A stretch of 64,000 nt of DNA, taken from the NCBI RefSeq assembly GCF_004004565.1, contig NZ_SACM01000006.1, positions 124,001 to 188,000 on the forward strand, in the 5' to 3' direction. Below, one piece after another: positions 37,817 through 45,773 of this stretch (position 1 is the first letter of the stretch; every line of letters begins with the position of its first letter). The translations under genes were made by a program, and so were the position numbers. Source of the DNA: Inhella crocodyli. GTDB taxonomy: Bacteria > Pseudomonadota > Gammaproteobacteria > Burkholderiales > Burkholderiaceae_C. The notes beneath the pieces are model-generated. The model was given only the letters and a program-made list of their open reading frames with translations, was not told the origin of the DNA and ran no database searches.

Positions 37817-39160
37817 ATGGACAAACAGCTTCTCGACTTCTTCTCAGACCCGACCCTGGTGGACCTGCTGGAGCAAGTAAAGAGCAGCAATGACATCCTC
37901 ACCCTCCTGACGCCGCGCGAGAACCAGCATTCGGACCTGTTGGCGTGGTGCCTGAACGCCCGAGAAGGACACGGTCAAGGAGACGGACTACTGAAGGACT
38001 TCTTGCTCGCGGTCTTCAAGCAGTCAACTCAAGTTGAGCCTGGTGACAAGCTCTACGGTCGAGGTCTGACCCGTGACTTTGTGCGTGCATGGAAGCCGGC
38101 GCGGATCGTCACCAGCAGCTTTGCTGGAGCCATTTGTCTTCGCGAATACAGCCTGCCTAAGTCAGGCGATGGCGTTGGCGGTCGCCTGGATCTTTTGGTC
38201 GTCGACCCCGACAACCGCATACTCGTTGTTATCGAGAACAAGGCCGGTGCGAGGTTTCGGCCCGGGCAGCTAGAGGGCTATTTGGAGGCTGTGCAGAAGA
38301 GTCTTTTAAGCCGAGCTGCATTTAAAGACTTCCACGTTGCATTCGTGGCCATGGATCGCAACTGGGACACATCTGAGGAGGATGAAGGCGATAGCAATGG
38401 CGACGACCTAGACGGTCGCTGGGCGAAGCTGGATTACAGCTGGCTGAGGGCTGGCGCTCAGCGTGCTGAGGTCGCTGTCAGGAGGGGGAACCAGGCTGCA
38501 GCTTTGCTGCTCTCGTATTGCCGGGCTCAAACGGGATTTGAGTCGGAAGAAGAGAGTCAGATTTCGCGCAAGGCACAAGACCTGGCGGTTCGCTACCCAG
38601 GGGTCGTGAACGAGATTAAGCGCGTCGCTCGTGAGTTGAATCGGCCTGAGGTCTGGACGCCCGGCTTGCTCTCGCCAGAGAACACAGATGGACAGCTGCT
38701 TCGCCTCTATCTGCAGCATGAGGAGGCTTTGAACCGACTCATCGAGCTGCCGCCCTTGCACTTGCTGCATGCCAAGCTGGCCGAGCAGTTTCCCGCCCTT
38801 GAGAGGAAAGGTGAGTACGAGCTGGGCCGTGTCAAGTCGGCCTATTGCTTGCCGCTTGAGTTCGACATTCCGCTGGCCGACGACTTCTGGCCTCTCTTCG
38901 TGCGGGTACGACACCTCAATGTTGACGCAACAGTTGGCGCCAAGTTCCGTGTTCGATACGAGTGGCATCCAAGCCGGGTTCCCGACATCAGAAAAGCTGA
39001 GATCTGCGCACTTGTTGCCAAAGCTTTCCCAGCGGCCGCTAATTCCGAGGGGCGAGGCCGAGTCCTCGTACTCATGGATGAGATGGTGGAGGGAGTAGAC
39101 GCCGCCGTTCGTTGCCTCAAAGGTCTACTTGAGCGCACGGAAGCGGGCTTTCGCAGCTGA
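37817..39160 (+). CDS. PD-(D/E)XK nuclease superfamily protein
   Basis: 447 residues from ATG 37817 (GAGG six bases before it; ATG 37805 is an alternative). The layout is that of the PDDEXK_4 family: ENQHSDLLAWCLNA with HGQGDGLLKDFL near the N-terminus, then GGRLDLLVVDPDN (about 129-141, catalytic Asp) and LVVIENKAGA (about 145-154, E-x-K) followed by QLEGYLEAV. The rest is mixed alpha/beta with no named domain. It is a likely endonuclease of defence type, placed between Zorya and the integrase. The target is unknown. Confidence 0.8.
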   Translation: MDKQLLDFFSDPTLVDLLEQVKSSNDILTLLTPRENQHSDLLAWCLNAREGHGQGDGLLKDFLLAVFKQSTQVEPGDKLYGRGLTRDFVRAWKPARIVTSSFAGAICLREYSLPKSGDGVGGRLDLLVVDPDNRILVVIENKAGARFRPGQLEGYLEAVQKSLLSRAAFKDFHVAFVAMDRNWDTSEEDEGDSNGDDLDGRWAKLDYSWLRAGAQRAEVAVRRGNQAAALLLSYCRAQTGFESEEESQISRKAQDLAVRYPGVVNEIKRVARELNRPEVWTPGLLSPENTDGQLLRLYLQHEEALNRLIELPPLHLLHAKLAEQFPALERKGEYELGRVKSAYCLPLEFDIPLADDFWPLFVRVRHLNVDATVGAKFRVRYEWHPSRVPDIRKAEICALVAKAFPAAANSEGRGRVLVLMDEMVEGVDAAVRCLKGLLERTEAGFRS

Positions 39161-39166
39161 CTCCAC

Positions 39167-39532
39167 TTAGTGGGCTTCACTGGTTATGCCAGCGAGCTTG
39201 GTCGCGTCAAAGTTGTGCCACCTGCCTTGGTTGATGCGGCGCTGCACGTGTTTTTTGAACTGCTCCGGGCTTAGCTGACGTGTTCGCTTGTGACGGCCTG
39301 AGTTGCATCGAAGGCATGCCGCGGCGATGTTGGCTCGGATGTCCTTGCCCCCATCCTTCCGAGCTACGAGGTGCTCCGCTGTGCATTGCAGTTGCCTGAC
39401 AACGGCCTGAGGCAGTTCAAGACTGCCAAGTTCTAGAGGCGACTTTTCCCACATGGGGAGTAGGCAATAGCAGCAGCGGTAGTGCTGACGGTGAAAGGCG
39501 GCTTGACGATGCTTTTGAGTGCGATTTGGCAT
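39167..39532 (-). CDS. Small HNH endonuclease
   Basis: 121 residues with AGGA eight bases before the ATG. A zinc ribbon formed by CCYC (about 20-23) and CLRC (about 72-75) surrounds the HNH core CTAEHLVARKDGG (about 50-62) and NIAAACLRCNSGRHKR. This compact McrA-like HNH fold nicks or cuts double-stranded DNA. It converges on the upstream PD-(D/E)XK gene with a 6-bp gap and is followed by the tandem array. It could be defence or a homing-type remnant; no intron or intein context is seen. Confidence 0.85.
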   Translation of the reverse strand: MPNRTQKHRQAAFHRQHYRCCYCLLPMWEKSPLELGSLELPQAVVRQLQCTAEHLVARKDGGKDIRANIAAACLRCNSGRHKRTRQLSPEQFKKHVQRRINQGRWHNFDATKLAGITSEAH

Positions 39533-39730
39533 GAGGAAATCCTTTGACGGAGATCCCCGCGCTGCTTAACGCTAGACATCGGGCGTCGGAGCGAAGCTCA
39601 TCGACTGTGCCGCGGCGAAACCGACGGCGGTCTCAGCTTCCCAGCTGAGCGCCACTGAACTTTGGCACGTAGCGGAGTAGGCATCAAGGGTGTGATGCCC
39701 AAATCACACAAACATCGAAATCAGGGCGCC

Positions 39731-39880
39731 CGTCGTAGCCCGTCGTAGCACGCCGTAGCACGGCATAGCACGGCATAGCACGGCATAGCACGGCATAGCA
39801 CGGCATAGCACGGCATAGCACGGCATAGCACGGCATAGCCTGCTCCGGCATAACCCGGCTTAACCCGGCGCAACCTGCCC
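39731..39880. repeat. 10-bp-period tandem array
   Basis: Eleven uninterrupted 10-bp units run from 39731 to 39840. They are CGTCGTAGCC, CGTCGTAGCA, CGCCGTAGCA, seven perfect CGGCATAGCA (39761-39830) and CGGCATAGCC. Three to four degenerate units of CCGG(C)xTAAC form follow to about 39880. The period is close to one helical turn, so identical faces are presented on one side of the DNA. The array sits between the HNH gene and the integrase stop. Its minus-strand frame reads as a repeating decapeptide and is not considered a gene. Confidence 0.95.
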
Positions 39881-39893
39881 CGGGTTGACCCAC

Positions 39894-41918
39894 TCAGTCG
39901 CGTCGATGTTTACGCCGCAATGCGTCCTTGACGGCATTCAGACCGGCATCGCAATCGAACACTGCGACTCGCGAGATTGGACTGAACTGCAAGGTCTCAA
40001 TGGCTTCAACGATTGGGCTTCCGGGTTCAAATCGAGCTTCGTCAGCGGTGTATTGCTTCGAGGACATCGTCTTGCCGCGAGAGTGCCCCATGATTTGGTT
40101 CACGGCGCGAGTCTCCCCCAAGCTCCAAACCAAACGGTTGCTCACTGTGTGCCTAAAGCTGTGGAAGACCTTCCTGCCGTTTCGGGCAAGGCCTTTTGAC
40201 TTCAAGAACCGCGTGAACCACTTCGTAGCGTCCTTGCCGTAGCCCTTCACTGGGTCCCAGCGCAGCTCTGGAAACAAGCGGTCGTGGCCAGCTTGCAGCA
40301 GGGATGCTCGCCACTCAAGGAGGCCGAGCCGGACCAACTGGCTGTGGACTGGGATCTTGCGCCGTGACTGGGAGTTCTTGATGCGCTTCAGCGCTGCATC
40401 TTCCCGAGCGCTGATGCCAGGGCCCGTAAGCTCGCCATCACCACTTGGCTCCTTTTGGTCAGCGACGCCATCTTCAGGGTCATCAGCTTCCGTAATGTCG
40501 ATGACCCAAGTGCCCCCAGGCATCTGCTTGATGTCCTTGAGGCTCAGCTGTGCAAGCTCATTGATTCGAGCGCCGGTGAACAGCCCGAGAAGTGGAAGCC
40601 ATGTGTAGTAAGGCATCCACTCTCTGTAAGTGCCTTTGGCCGTCAGTTGCCCCTTGCCGGCAAGGAACCAATCCGCCGAGAAGATCTTGGTGAGGTCTTC
40701 ATCATCAAAGGGGCTGCGCTTGTCCTCGTTCTTCGCAGCCTTTCTGCTTGCGGTTGCGGCTCGTCCAGCCGCGCCACCGCCGACGAGGCCATGAGCGTGA
40801 TCGGACGACGTCCAATCCTCGCGTGCTAACCAGCTCAGCCAGCCACCAAGCCATTTCATACGCTTTGCTTGCTCAGCAGCTGAGAGCCTGGGCCAGTTCG
40901 TGCCCTGCACGGCAGCGATCGATTCAGTGACCGAGTGGGTTCCCATGCGCAAGCGGATCTTGTTCTCATTTGCTGGCACCTGGGGCAGCAATTCGTCGCG
41001 ATATCGCCTGACCATGTCGCGAGTTAGGTCGCGACCGCACAGATCTGATCCAACTAGTTCGAGAAAGAGGATGCAGGCGGCTTCAACACGCCGACTTTGG
41101 TCATCGGCTCTGGGCCGGGCGTGGTCAGACAGGAAGAGAGGGATGCTCGTCTTCAGAGGGCGCTTGAACAACTCAGGAGTCTGAGCCGACTCTGAAACCC
41201 TTCGGGTGTGCTCACGCTGCGCCGGCGTGATCCGCGTTGCGATGCGACCTCGCTCATGATCGACGTCAGTTGCCGCCGCCCAAAGATCTCGCGGGCCGAC
41301 ATCAATGGGCTGGTCTGGTGCAAACACGTTCGACGGGTCGTCTGCGTCGTCGAGCAGAACGATGCAAGCTGGTCGCCCTGCCAGCAATGCTGAGGCTAGC
41401 TCTGCGCCATCCGGCACAGACAAAACTGCGCTCATGCGAACGAACGCTGCTTCGCTCGGCATCTTGTGTGGTGGGGGAACAATCAGGCTGTAGGCACCTC
41501 GGTCGTCAATCACGTCTCGGTCGAGATTCGACCTTTTGAGCACGTACCCCGAAAGCCCGACGGCCCTGACGAACAGCTGTAGCCGACCCTCGGCTGCGGC
41601 AAGTAGCAGCGCTTGAACCCCAAGCCCAGACACTCTGGCCGCGGTCTCAAGATCGAGGTGGCCCTTAGCGCTAAGCAGGGGCGAGCCTACTAGGGCTCGG
41701 TCGATATCAAACTCAGGGGAGGAAGCCATTCGCTCCAGATCAAAAAGCTGCTGCCGCCAGCTGGAGAGCAACTGGCCGGCGACAATTTTGGCGAGCGCTA
41801 GTTCCTTCGTGCCGGTGCTTCGGATCAGCTCACGCTGCCCTACTTGCTTTCGCAAATGTTCCGGCACCGCCAACCTGGCGACGTAGATACCACTGGGGCG
41901 ACGCTGAAGTCCATCCAT
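39894..41918 (-). CDS. Tyrosine site-specific integrase of the island
   Basis: 674 residues, AAGGG before the ATG. The N-terminus has the DUF6538-type arm-binding start (RRPSGIYVARLAVPEHLRKQVG). A long middle region and SAM-like core-binding domain follow (about 255-370). The catalytic domain has Arg in GLFTGARINELAQL (about 443), HSFRHT (about 586-591), GHSRG (about 612) and the nucleophile Tyr in SKQYTADEA (about 622). All catalytic residues are present. It reads away from tRNA-Gly, 84 bp from the attR core. It would catalyse integration into and excision from the tRNA 3' end. No excisionase is recognised. Confidence 0.95.
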   Translation of the reverse strand: MDGLQRRPSGIYVARLAVPEHLRKQVGQRELIRSTGTKELALAKIVAGQLLSSWRQQLFDLERMASSPEFDIDRALVGSPLLSAKGHLDLETAARVSGLGVQALLLAAAEGRLQLFVRAVGLSGYVLKRSNLDRDVIDDRGAYSLIVPPPHKMPSEAAFVRMSAVLSVPDGAELASALLAGRPACIVLLDDADDPSNVFAPDQPIDVGPRDLWAAATDVDHERGRIATRITPAQREHTRRVSESAQTPELFKRPLKTSIPLFLSDHARPRADDQSRRVEAACILFLELVGSDLCGRDLTRDMVRRYRDELLPQVPANENKIRLRMGTHSVTESIAAVQGTNWPRLSAAEQAKRMKWLGGWLSWLAREDWTSSDHAHGLVGGGAAGRAATASRKAAKNEDKRSPFDDEDLTKIFSADWFLAGKGQLTAKGTYREWMPYYTWLPLLGLFTGARINELAQLSLKDIKQMPGGTWVIDITEADDPEDGVADQKEPSGDGELTGPGISAREDAALKRIKNSQSRRKIPVHSQLVRLGLLEWRASLLQAGHDRLFPELRWDPVKGYGKDATKWFTRFLKSKGLARNGRKVFHSFRHTVSNRLVWSLGETRAVNQIMGHSRGKTMSSKQYTADEARFEPGSPIVEAIETLQFSPISRVAVFDCDAGLNAVKDALRRKHRRD

Positions 41919-41995
41919 CTGCTAACCCTTTGTATGAGGGCGCTGTAGCAGAGGGTCTAAGTGCAGAAAAAGCCGTTACGGCTAGCGCACTTACG

Positions 41996-42020
41996 GAGAT
42001 GTGGAGCGGGTGAAGGGAAT
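41996..42020. other. Right attachment site (attR) inside tRNA-Gly
   Basis: TGGAGCGGGTGAAGGGAA (42002-42019) is the 3' end of tRNA-Gly and is duplicated at 4568-4585. The island-side arm GAGATGTGGAGCGGGT (41996-42011) is the exact reverse complement of the left island arm (4585-4600), and both flank the 7-bp spacer GAAGGGA (42012-42018 here). Confidence 0.9.
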
Positions 42021-42075
42021 CGAACCCTCGTATGAAGCTTGGGAAGCTGCCGTTCTACCATTGAACTACACCCGC
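42002..42075 (-). tRNA. tRNA-Gly (anticodon CCC)
   Basis: 74 nt with 7-bp acceptor stem (GCGGGTG / CACCCGC), D-arm, anticodon loop TTCCCAA (anticodon CCC at 42041-42043), T-arm with TTCGATT and encoded CCA end. Anticodon stem GCAGC / GCTTC has one C-U mismatch (tRNA positions 28 and 42; 42049 and 42035). Its 3' end is the island integration site, so the gene is kept intact by the duplicated end. Confidence 0.95.
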
Positions 42076-42112
42076 AGCGGGGGCGGATTATGCATCCTGC
42101 CCCGGGGCCGCT

Positions 42113-42625
42113 TCAGCGACGGCGGCGCAGGGCGCCGGTGGCCAGCAGGCCGGCCAGCAGCAGGGCGGCGCTGCCGGGTTCCGGCACGGCTTGCACCGGC
42201 TCGAAGGCCAAGCCGGCGAAGCCTTCGGTGCCGCCGCCCGTGCTGTCGTAGGCGAACAGGGCCTCGCTGGCGTCGAAGAAGCCCGCCATCAGCGCGACGA
42301 AGGGCCGCAGGGTGGCGTCCGCGCCGTCGAGGTCCTGGAAGTCGATGCCCAGCAACTGGCCGGCCGCAAACCAAGCCAGGGCGGGCGCGTCGGCGTCGGC
42401 CAAGGTGTAGGTCTGGCCGAAGGCGTCCAAGCGGAAGCTGAGCAGTTCCCGCGCGCCGTCGAAGTCGGCGGCCACGTCGGCCAGGGCGAACTCGCCCGCG
42501 AGGGCCTCGCCGGCCCGCGAGCCGGAGTCGACGTTGCCGGTGAAGCGGAAGACGGCGTCGGCGTGGGCCGACAGGCTGGCGCCGGCCAAGGTCAGGGCGG
42601 CGAGGAGGGTTTTGATCCGGGACAT
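42113..42625 (-). CDS. PEP-CTERM sorting-domain protein
   Basis: 170 residues. The signal peptide (MSRIKTLLAALTLAGASLSAHA) directs export, and the C-terminus has VPEPGSAALLLAGLLATGALRRRR, read as the PEP motif, a membrane helix and an Arg cluster, the classical PEP-CTERM anchor. It is processed by EpsH/XrtA-type exosortase in EPS-producing proteobacteria. The middle has FTGNVDSG and beta-rich segments. It lies 26 bp downstream of the secreted nuclease gene and may share its transcript. The role is probably extracellular matrix or surface. Confidence 0.88.
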   Translation of the reverse strand: MSRIKTLLAALTLAGASLSAHADAVFRFTGNVDSGSRAGEALAGEFALADVAADFDGARELLSFRLDAFGQTYTLADADAPALAWFAAGQLLGIDFQDLDGADATLRPFVALMAGFFDASEALFAYDSTGGGTEGFAGLAFEPVQAVPEPGSAALLLAGLLATGALRRRR

Positions 42626-42651
42626 GGTCTTGCTTTCAAAAGGGAGTCGGT

Positions 42652-45516
42652 TCACAGCACGAAGTTGCTGGGGTGCAGCACGGCGCAGGGCTGGTTCTTG
42701 ATGAGCAGCAGCGCGCGTGGCAGGGCAGCGCCCGCCGCGTCGGGGTCGACGCTGATGAGGGCGTCGGTGCCCGAGGCCTTGCAGCTCAGGTAACCCTGGC
42801 CGATGGGGTTGCTGCTGGTCACGCCCAGGGCTTGCAGCACGGCGCGCAGCGAGATCAGGTCGGCGCCGGGCTGGAAGTCGGCGATCGTGGCGCCGCCGGT
42901 GAAGCTGGCGGTGAACACGAACTGGTCCTTGCCCGCACCGCCCGTGAGCGTGCGGCGGCCTGCGCCGCTGATCAAGATGTCGTCGCCCGGCGTGCCCACC
43001 AAGCTGGTGCTGGCGCTGCTGGCCACCAAGGTCTTGTAGACGTTCAGGCCAGCGATGACAGGGTCGTGGTCCGAGGAGCGGTAGGGCGAGATCCGGTAGG
43101 GGTCGGCCGGGCAGGGGTTGCCGCTGCACAGCAGGGGCGCCTTGCTTTCCAGGTTGTAGTCGGCGGTGGGGATCTCGTCGGCATTGATGTGCCAGTGCGT
43201 GCTCCCCGCCACTTTGGGCGACAGGCTCGCGGTGCTGAGCAGGTGGTCCAAACGGCCCGAGGCGCCGTCGAACACGTAGGAGTAGCCGCCGGGGTGCACG
43301 CGCTCGACCTCATCCACCAAGCCATTGCGGGTGAGCAGGTCGATCGGGTCTTCTTTGGCGTAGGCGTTGAAGTCGCCCACCAGCAGCGCGTCGGCCACGC
43401 CGGTGGCGGTCTGCACTTCGGCCAAGAAGGCACGCAGGCGCTCCGCCTGCTGCACGCGCTTGGCATTCCAGCAGCCCTGGCCGTCGCCGCTGTCGGTGTT
43501 GCCCACGCTGGCCGCCCCCGGGCAGCCGCCTTTGCTCTTGAGGTGGTTGACCACCAGCACGAAGCGCTCGCCGTTGGGCAGGGTGAAGGGCTGCGCCAGG
43601 GTGGGGCGGTCGTTGATGGCGTTGGGGTCGCTGATCGACGCGTCGGCCACCATGCGCGATGGCTTGTAGATGACGGCGGTGCGGATCGCGTCGCTGCCCG
43701 TGCCCTGCGCCGGAAGGGGCGCCACGGCGTAGGTGCCAGCCCCCACGCGGGCGTTGAGCGCGGCCACGAGGTTGTCGGCGGCCCCGTTGCCGTTGTTCTG
43801 GATCTCCATCAGACCGACGGCATCGGCGTTGATGGCGGCCAGCGCTTCGACGATCTTGGCGCGCTGGCGTTGGAACTCGGCCAGGTTGTCGGCGCCGCGG
43901 CAGTTCGCCGGCCGCACGCTGCTGCCTTCACGGCAACCGGGCGAGGCGGCGCCGTTGGCGTCCTGTCCGTTGGTGAAGTCGGTGAAGTAGTTCAGCACGT
44001 TGAAGCTGGCCACCTTCACGTTGCCGCCCACGTCGCTGGGGGTGGCGGTGCGCGGGTTGCTGACGCCGAACTGCGGCGGCAGGGTCGGATGCAGCTTGTA
44101 GCCGCCCGCGCCAGCGCTGCTGTCGGTGGCCAGGCCGTAGTCGATGACCCCGGTCAGGCTGCCCATGACGACGTCGCCCGTGCGGGGCAAGGCGTCGGCG
44201 TTGAGGTAGGGCGTGACGCTGGGGTTGGAGGCGCTGCTGCCGTCGTCCAGGATCAAGCGTCGGCGGGCGTTGTCGGCCGCCAGGGCCAGGGCCTGGGCGC
44301 TGTTGGGGCGGTAGCGGTTGGTGGGCGTCTCCAGGCGACCGCCCACCGACAAGGTCAGCTGGCCGAAGCGCGACTGGAAGGCGTTTTGGCTGATGGTGAA
44401 GGGCCCGGGGATGCTGACCAGCATGCCCTCAAAGCGCTCCAAGTCGCCGCTGGCCAGGGGCAAGGTGACGGGCGTGGGCACGATGCTGCCCACGCCTTCT
44501 TGGGTCACGCTCGTCAAGGCGCTGAGCTGGGTGACGGTGCGTGCCAGGGTTTCGGCATTGGCGGCGCTGCCGACGTTGAATTCGGCCACGCGGCCGACCA
44601 CGCGGACCACGTTGCCCACGGCCACGGCCGGGTAGGCCGTCGTGCCGGTGAAGACGAACAGGGCGTCCGAGGTGGCGGGGTTGCCGTCGCCGACGGCGTC
44701 TTGGAAGAAGAAGCCGTTGTTGTTGACCCGGGTCACCACGCCAGCGACGCTGACCAACTCACCCACGCGCAGGCTCTTGGCGCCATCGCCCTGCACGGCC
44801 GGGATGGTCGTGAGGGTCGGCACCTCGGGCGGCGGCGGGGGCGGGGGAGGGGGCGGCGGGGGCGGCGCGTTGCCGTCGCAGCTGGGCACCACGGTGCTGC
44901 TGTTGCGAGGCGCGGGCGTGCCGGTGCTGAAGTCGGTCGCGTTGGCCTGGGTGTCGGTGCAGCCGGCGTTGGCCCGGAAGGCGGCCAGCACGGTGGACAG
45001 GGCCGGCGTGGGGCTGCCTTCGCTGCAGTTGGCGCTGCCGAAGCCGACGAAGTCGAGCACCTCGGCCGAGGGCAGGGGGCAGCTGCCGCTCAAGGCCGTG
45101 GTGCCGGCCACGAGGGCCAACTTGCCGGACGAGGCGCTCATGTTGATCGAGGTCGACACCTGGTCGGCCGTGGGCAGCGCCGCGCCGTTGGCGCCGCCGG
45201 CCAGTTGCACCAGGAAGAAGCCCCCTGCCGGGATCGTGCCGTTGAGGTTGACGCGGCTGTTCCAGGTCGTGCCCGTGGACGAGGCGTACTGCAGCGACAG
45301 GCCGTTGAGGCTGACGGCGGCATTGCCGGTGTTGCGCAGTTCGACGAAGTCGGCGTTCAACAGCGCGCCGGTGTTGCCCCCGGCGCCGTAGACCTGGCTG
45401 ATCACGACGGCGGCACCGACCGGGGCGGCAGCGCCCATCATCAACAGCGACAGCGCGGCCGCAATGGCCGTTCGGGGGCCCGCGGCCGCGGGCTTGGAGG
45501 GATGGCGTGGGTTCAT
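42652..45516 (-). CDS. Extracellular nuclease (ExeM/NucH type) with LTD and RTX-like domains
   Basis: 954 residues with a signal peptide (about 1-36). A lamin-tail domain (about 37-160, VISQVYGAGGN...DFVELRNTG) comes first, then a polyproline spacer of 13 Pro (about 219-231) and an OB/YhcR-like domain. The endonuclease/exonuclease/phosphatase domain starts VKVASFNVLNYF (about 503), with VGLMEIQNNG, LVVNHLKSKGG, LLVGDFNAYAKEDP and SSDHDPVI as catalytic blocks. The C-terminus (about 840-935) has GTPGDDILISGAG and TGGAGKDQFVF, calcium-binding RTX-like repeats. It degrades extracellular DNA for nutrient use or biofilm dispersal. Confidence 0.92.
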   Translation of the reverse strand: MNPRHPSKPAAAGPRTAIAAALSLLMMGAAAPVGAAVVISQVYGAGGNTGALLNADFVELRNTGNAAVSLNGLSLQYASSTGTTWNSRVNLNGTIPAGGFFLVQLAGGANGAALPTADQVSTSINMSASSGKLALVAGTTALSGSCPLPSAEVLDFVGFGSANCSEGSPTPALSTVLAAFRANAGCTDTQANATDFSTGTPAPRNSSTVVPSCDGNAPPPPPPPPPPPPPEVPTLTTIPAVQGDGAKSLRVGELVSVAGVVTRVNNNGFFFQDAVGDGNPATSDALFVFTGTTAYPAVAVGNVVRVVGRVAEFNVGSAANAETLARTVTQLSALTSVTQEGVGSIVPTPVTLPLASGDLERFEGMLVSIPGPFTISQNAFQSRFGQLTLSVGGRLETPTNRYRPNSAQALALAADNARRRLILDDGSSASNPSVTPYLNADALPRTGDVVMGSLTGVIDYGLATDSSAGAGGYKLHPTLPPQFGVSNPRTATPSDVGGNVKVASFNVLNYFTDFTNGQDANGAASPGCREGSSVRPANCRGADNLAEFQRQRAKIVEALAAINADAVGLMEIQNNGNGAADNLVAALNARVGAGTYAVAPLPAQGTGSDAIRTAVIYKPSRMVADASISDPNAINDRPTLAQPFTLPNGERFVLVVNHLKSKGGCPGAASVGNTDSGDGQGCWNAKRVQQAERLRAFLAEVQTATGVADALLVGDFNAYAKEDPIDLLTRNGLVDEVERVHPGGYSYVFDGASGRLDHLLSTASLSPKVAGSTHWHINADEIPTADYNLESKAPLLCSGNPCPADPYRISPYRSSDHDPVIAGLNVYKTLVASSASTSLVGTPGDDILISGAGRRTLTGGAGKDQFVFTASFTGGATIADFQPGADLISLRAVLQALGVTSSNPIGQGYLSCKASGTDALISVDPDAAGAALPRALLLIKNQPCAVLHPSNFVL

Positions 45517-45773
45517 GAGGGCAATGGCAGCAAAAACGGGGCCAGGCCAGCCTGGTGGGCCGGCGCAGCAGGGAAGGAGGGGGTGCGATGCGGGGCGGGC
45601 GCGCCGGTCCCCCTCCCGGTGGGCTCCTGACGCCGCCTCGCAGCGGGCCGCAGCGTACGCAAGTCGGGTGACCTTTCCGTGACATTTGTCGCGAACTGGC
45701 GGCGCGGGACAACCCGAATGGCGCCGCCGCCGCCAATCCCCTTGCAGGGTGGGCGGGACGCAGACTGGCCAGA

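Larger units (their letters stand above)
4578..42018. mobile_element. 37.4-kb tRNA-Gly-integrated genomic (defence) island
   Basis: Bounded by attL (4568-4600) and attR (41996-42020), with a tyrosine integrase reading inward 84 bp from the tRNA. Genes inside are accessory (restriction-modification, Zorya, nucleases, NTPases, umuDC, hypotheticals), whereas both flanks are core chromosomal genes. The left end is clearly more AT-rich than the flanks. No relaxase, type IV secretion or phage structural genes are visible, so it is an integrative but probably not self-transmissible island. Confidence 0.9.

Noticed and set aside
39731-39880. CRISPR array
   Set aside because: Units are 10 bp and contiguous, with no spacers and no cas genes.
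39684-39893. Minus-strand frame with repeating decapeptide MPCYAVLCRA
   Set aside because: It is a translation of the 10-bp DNA array; no ribosome site and no family resemblance.
42673-45630. 985-residue plus-strand open frame opposite the secreted nuclease
   Set aside because: GC-rich antisense shadow; the nuclease on the minus strand has clear domains.
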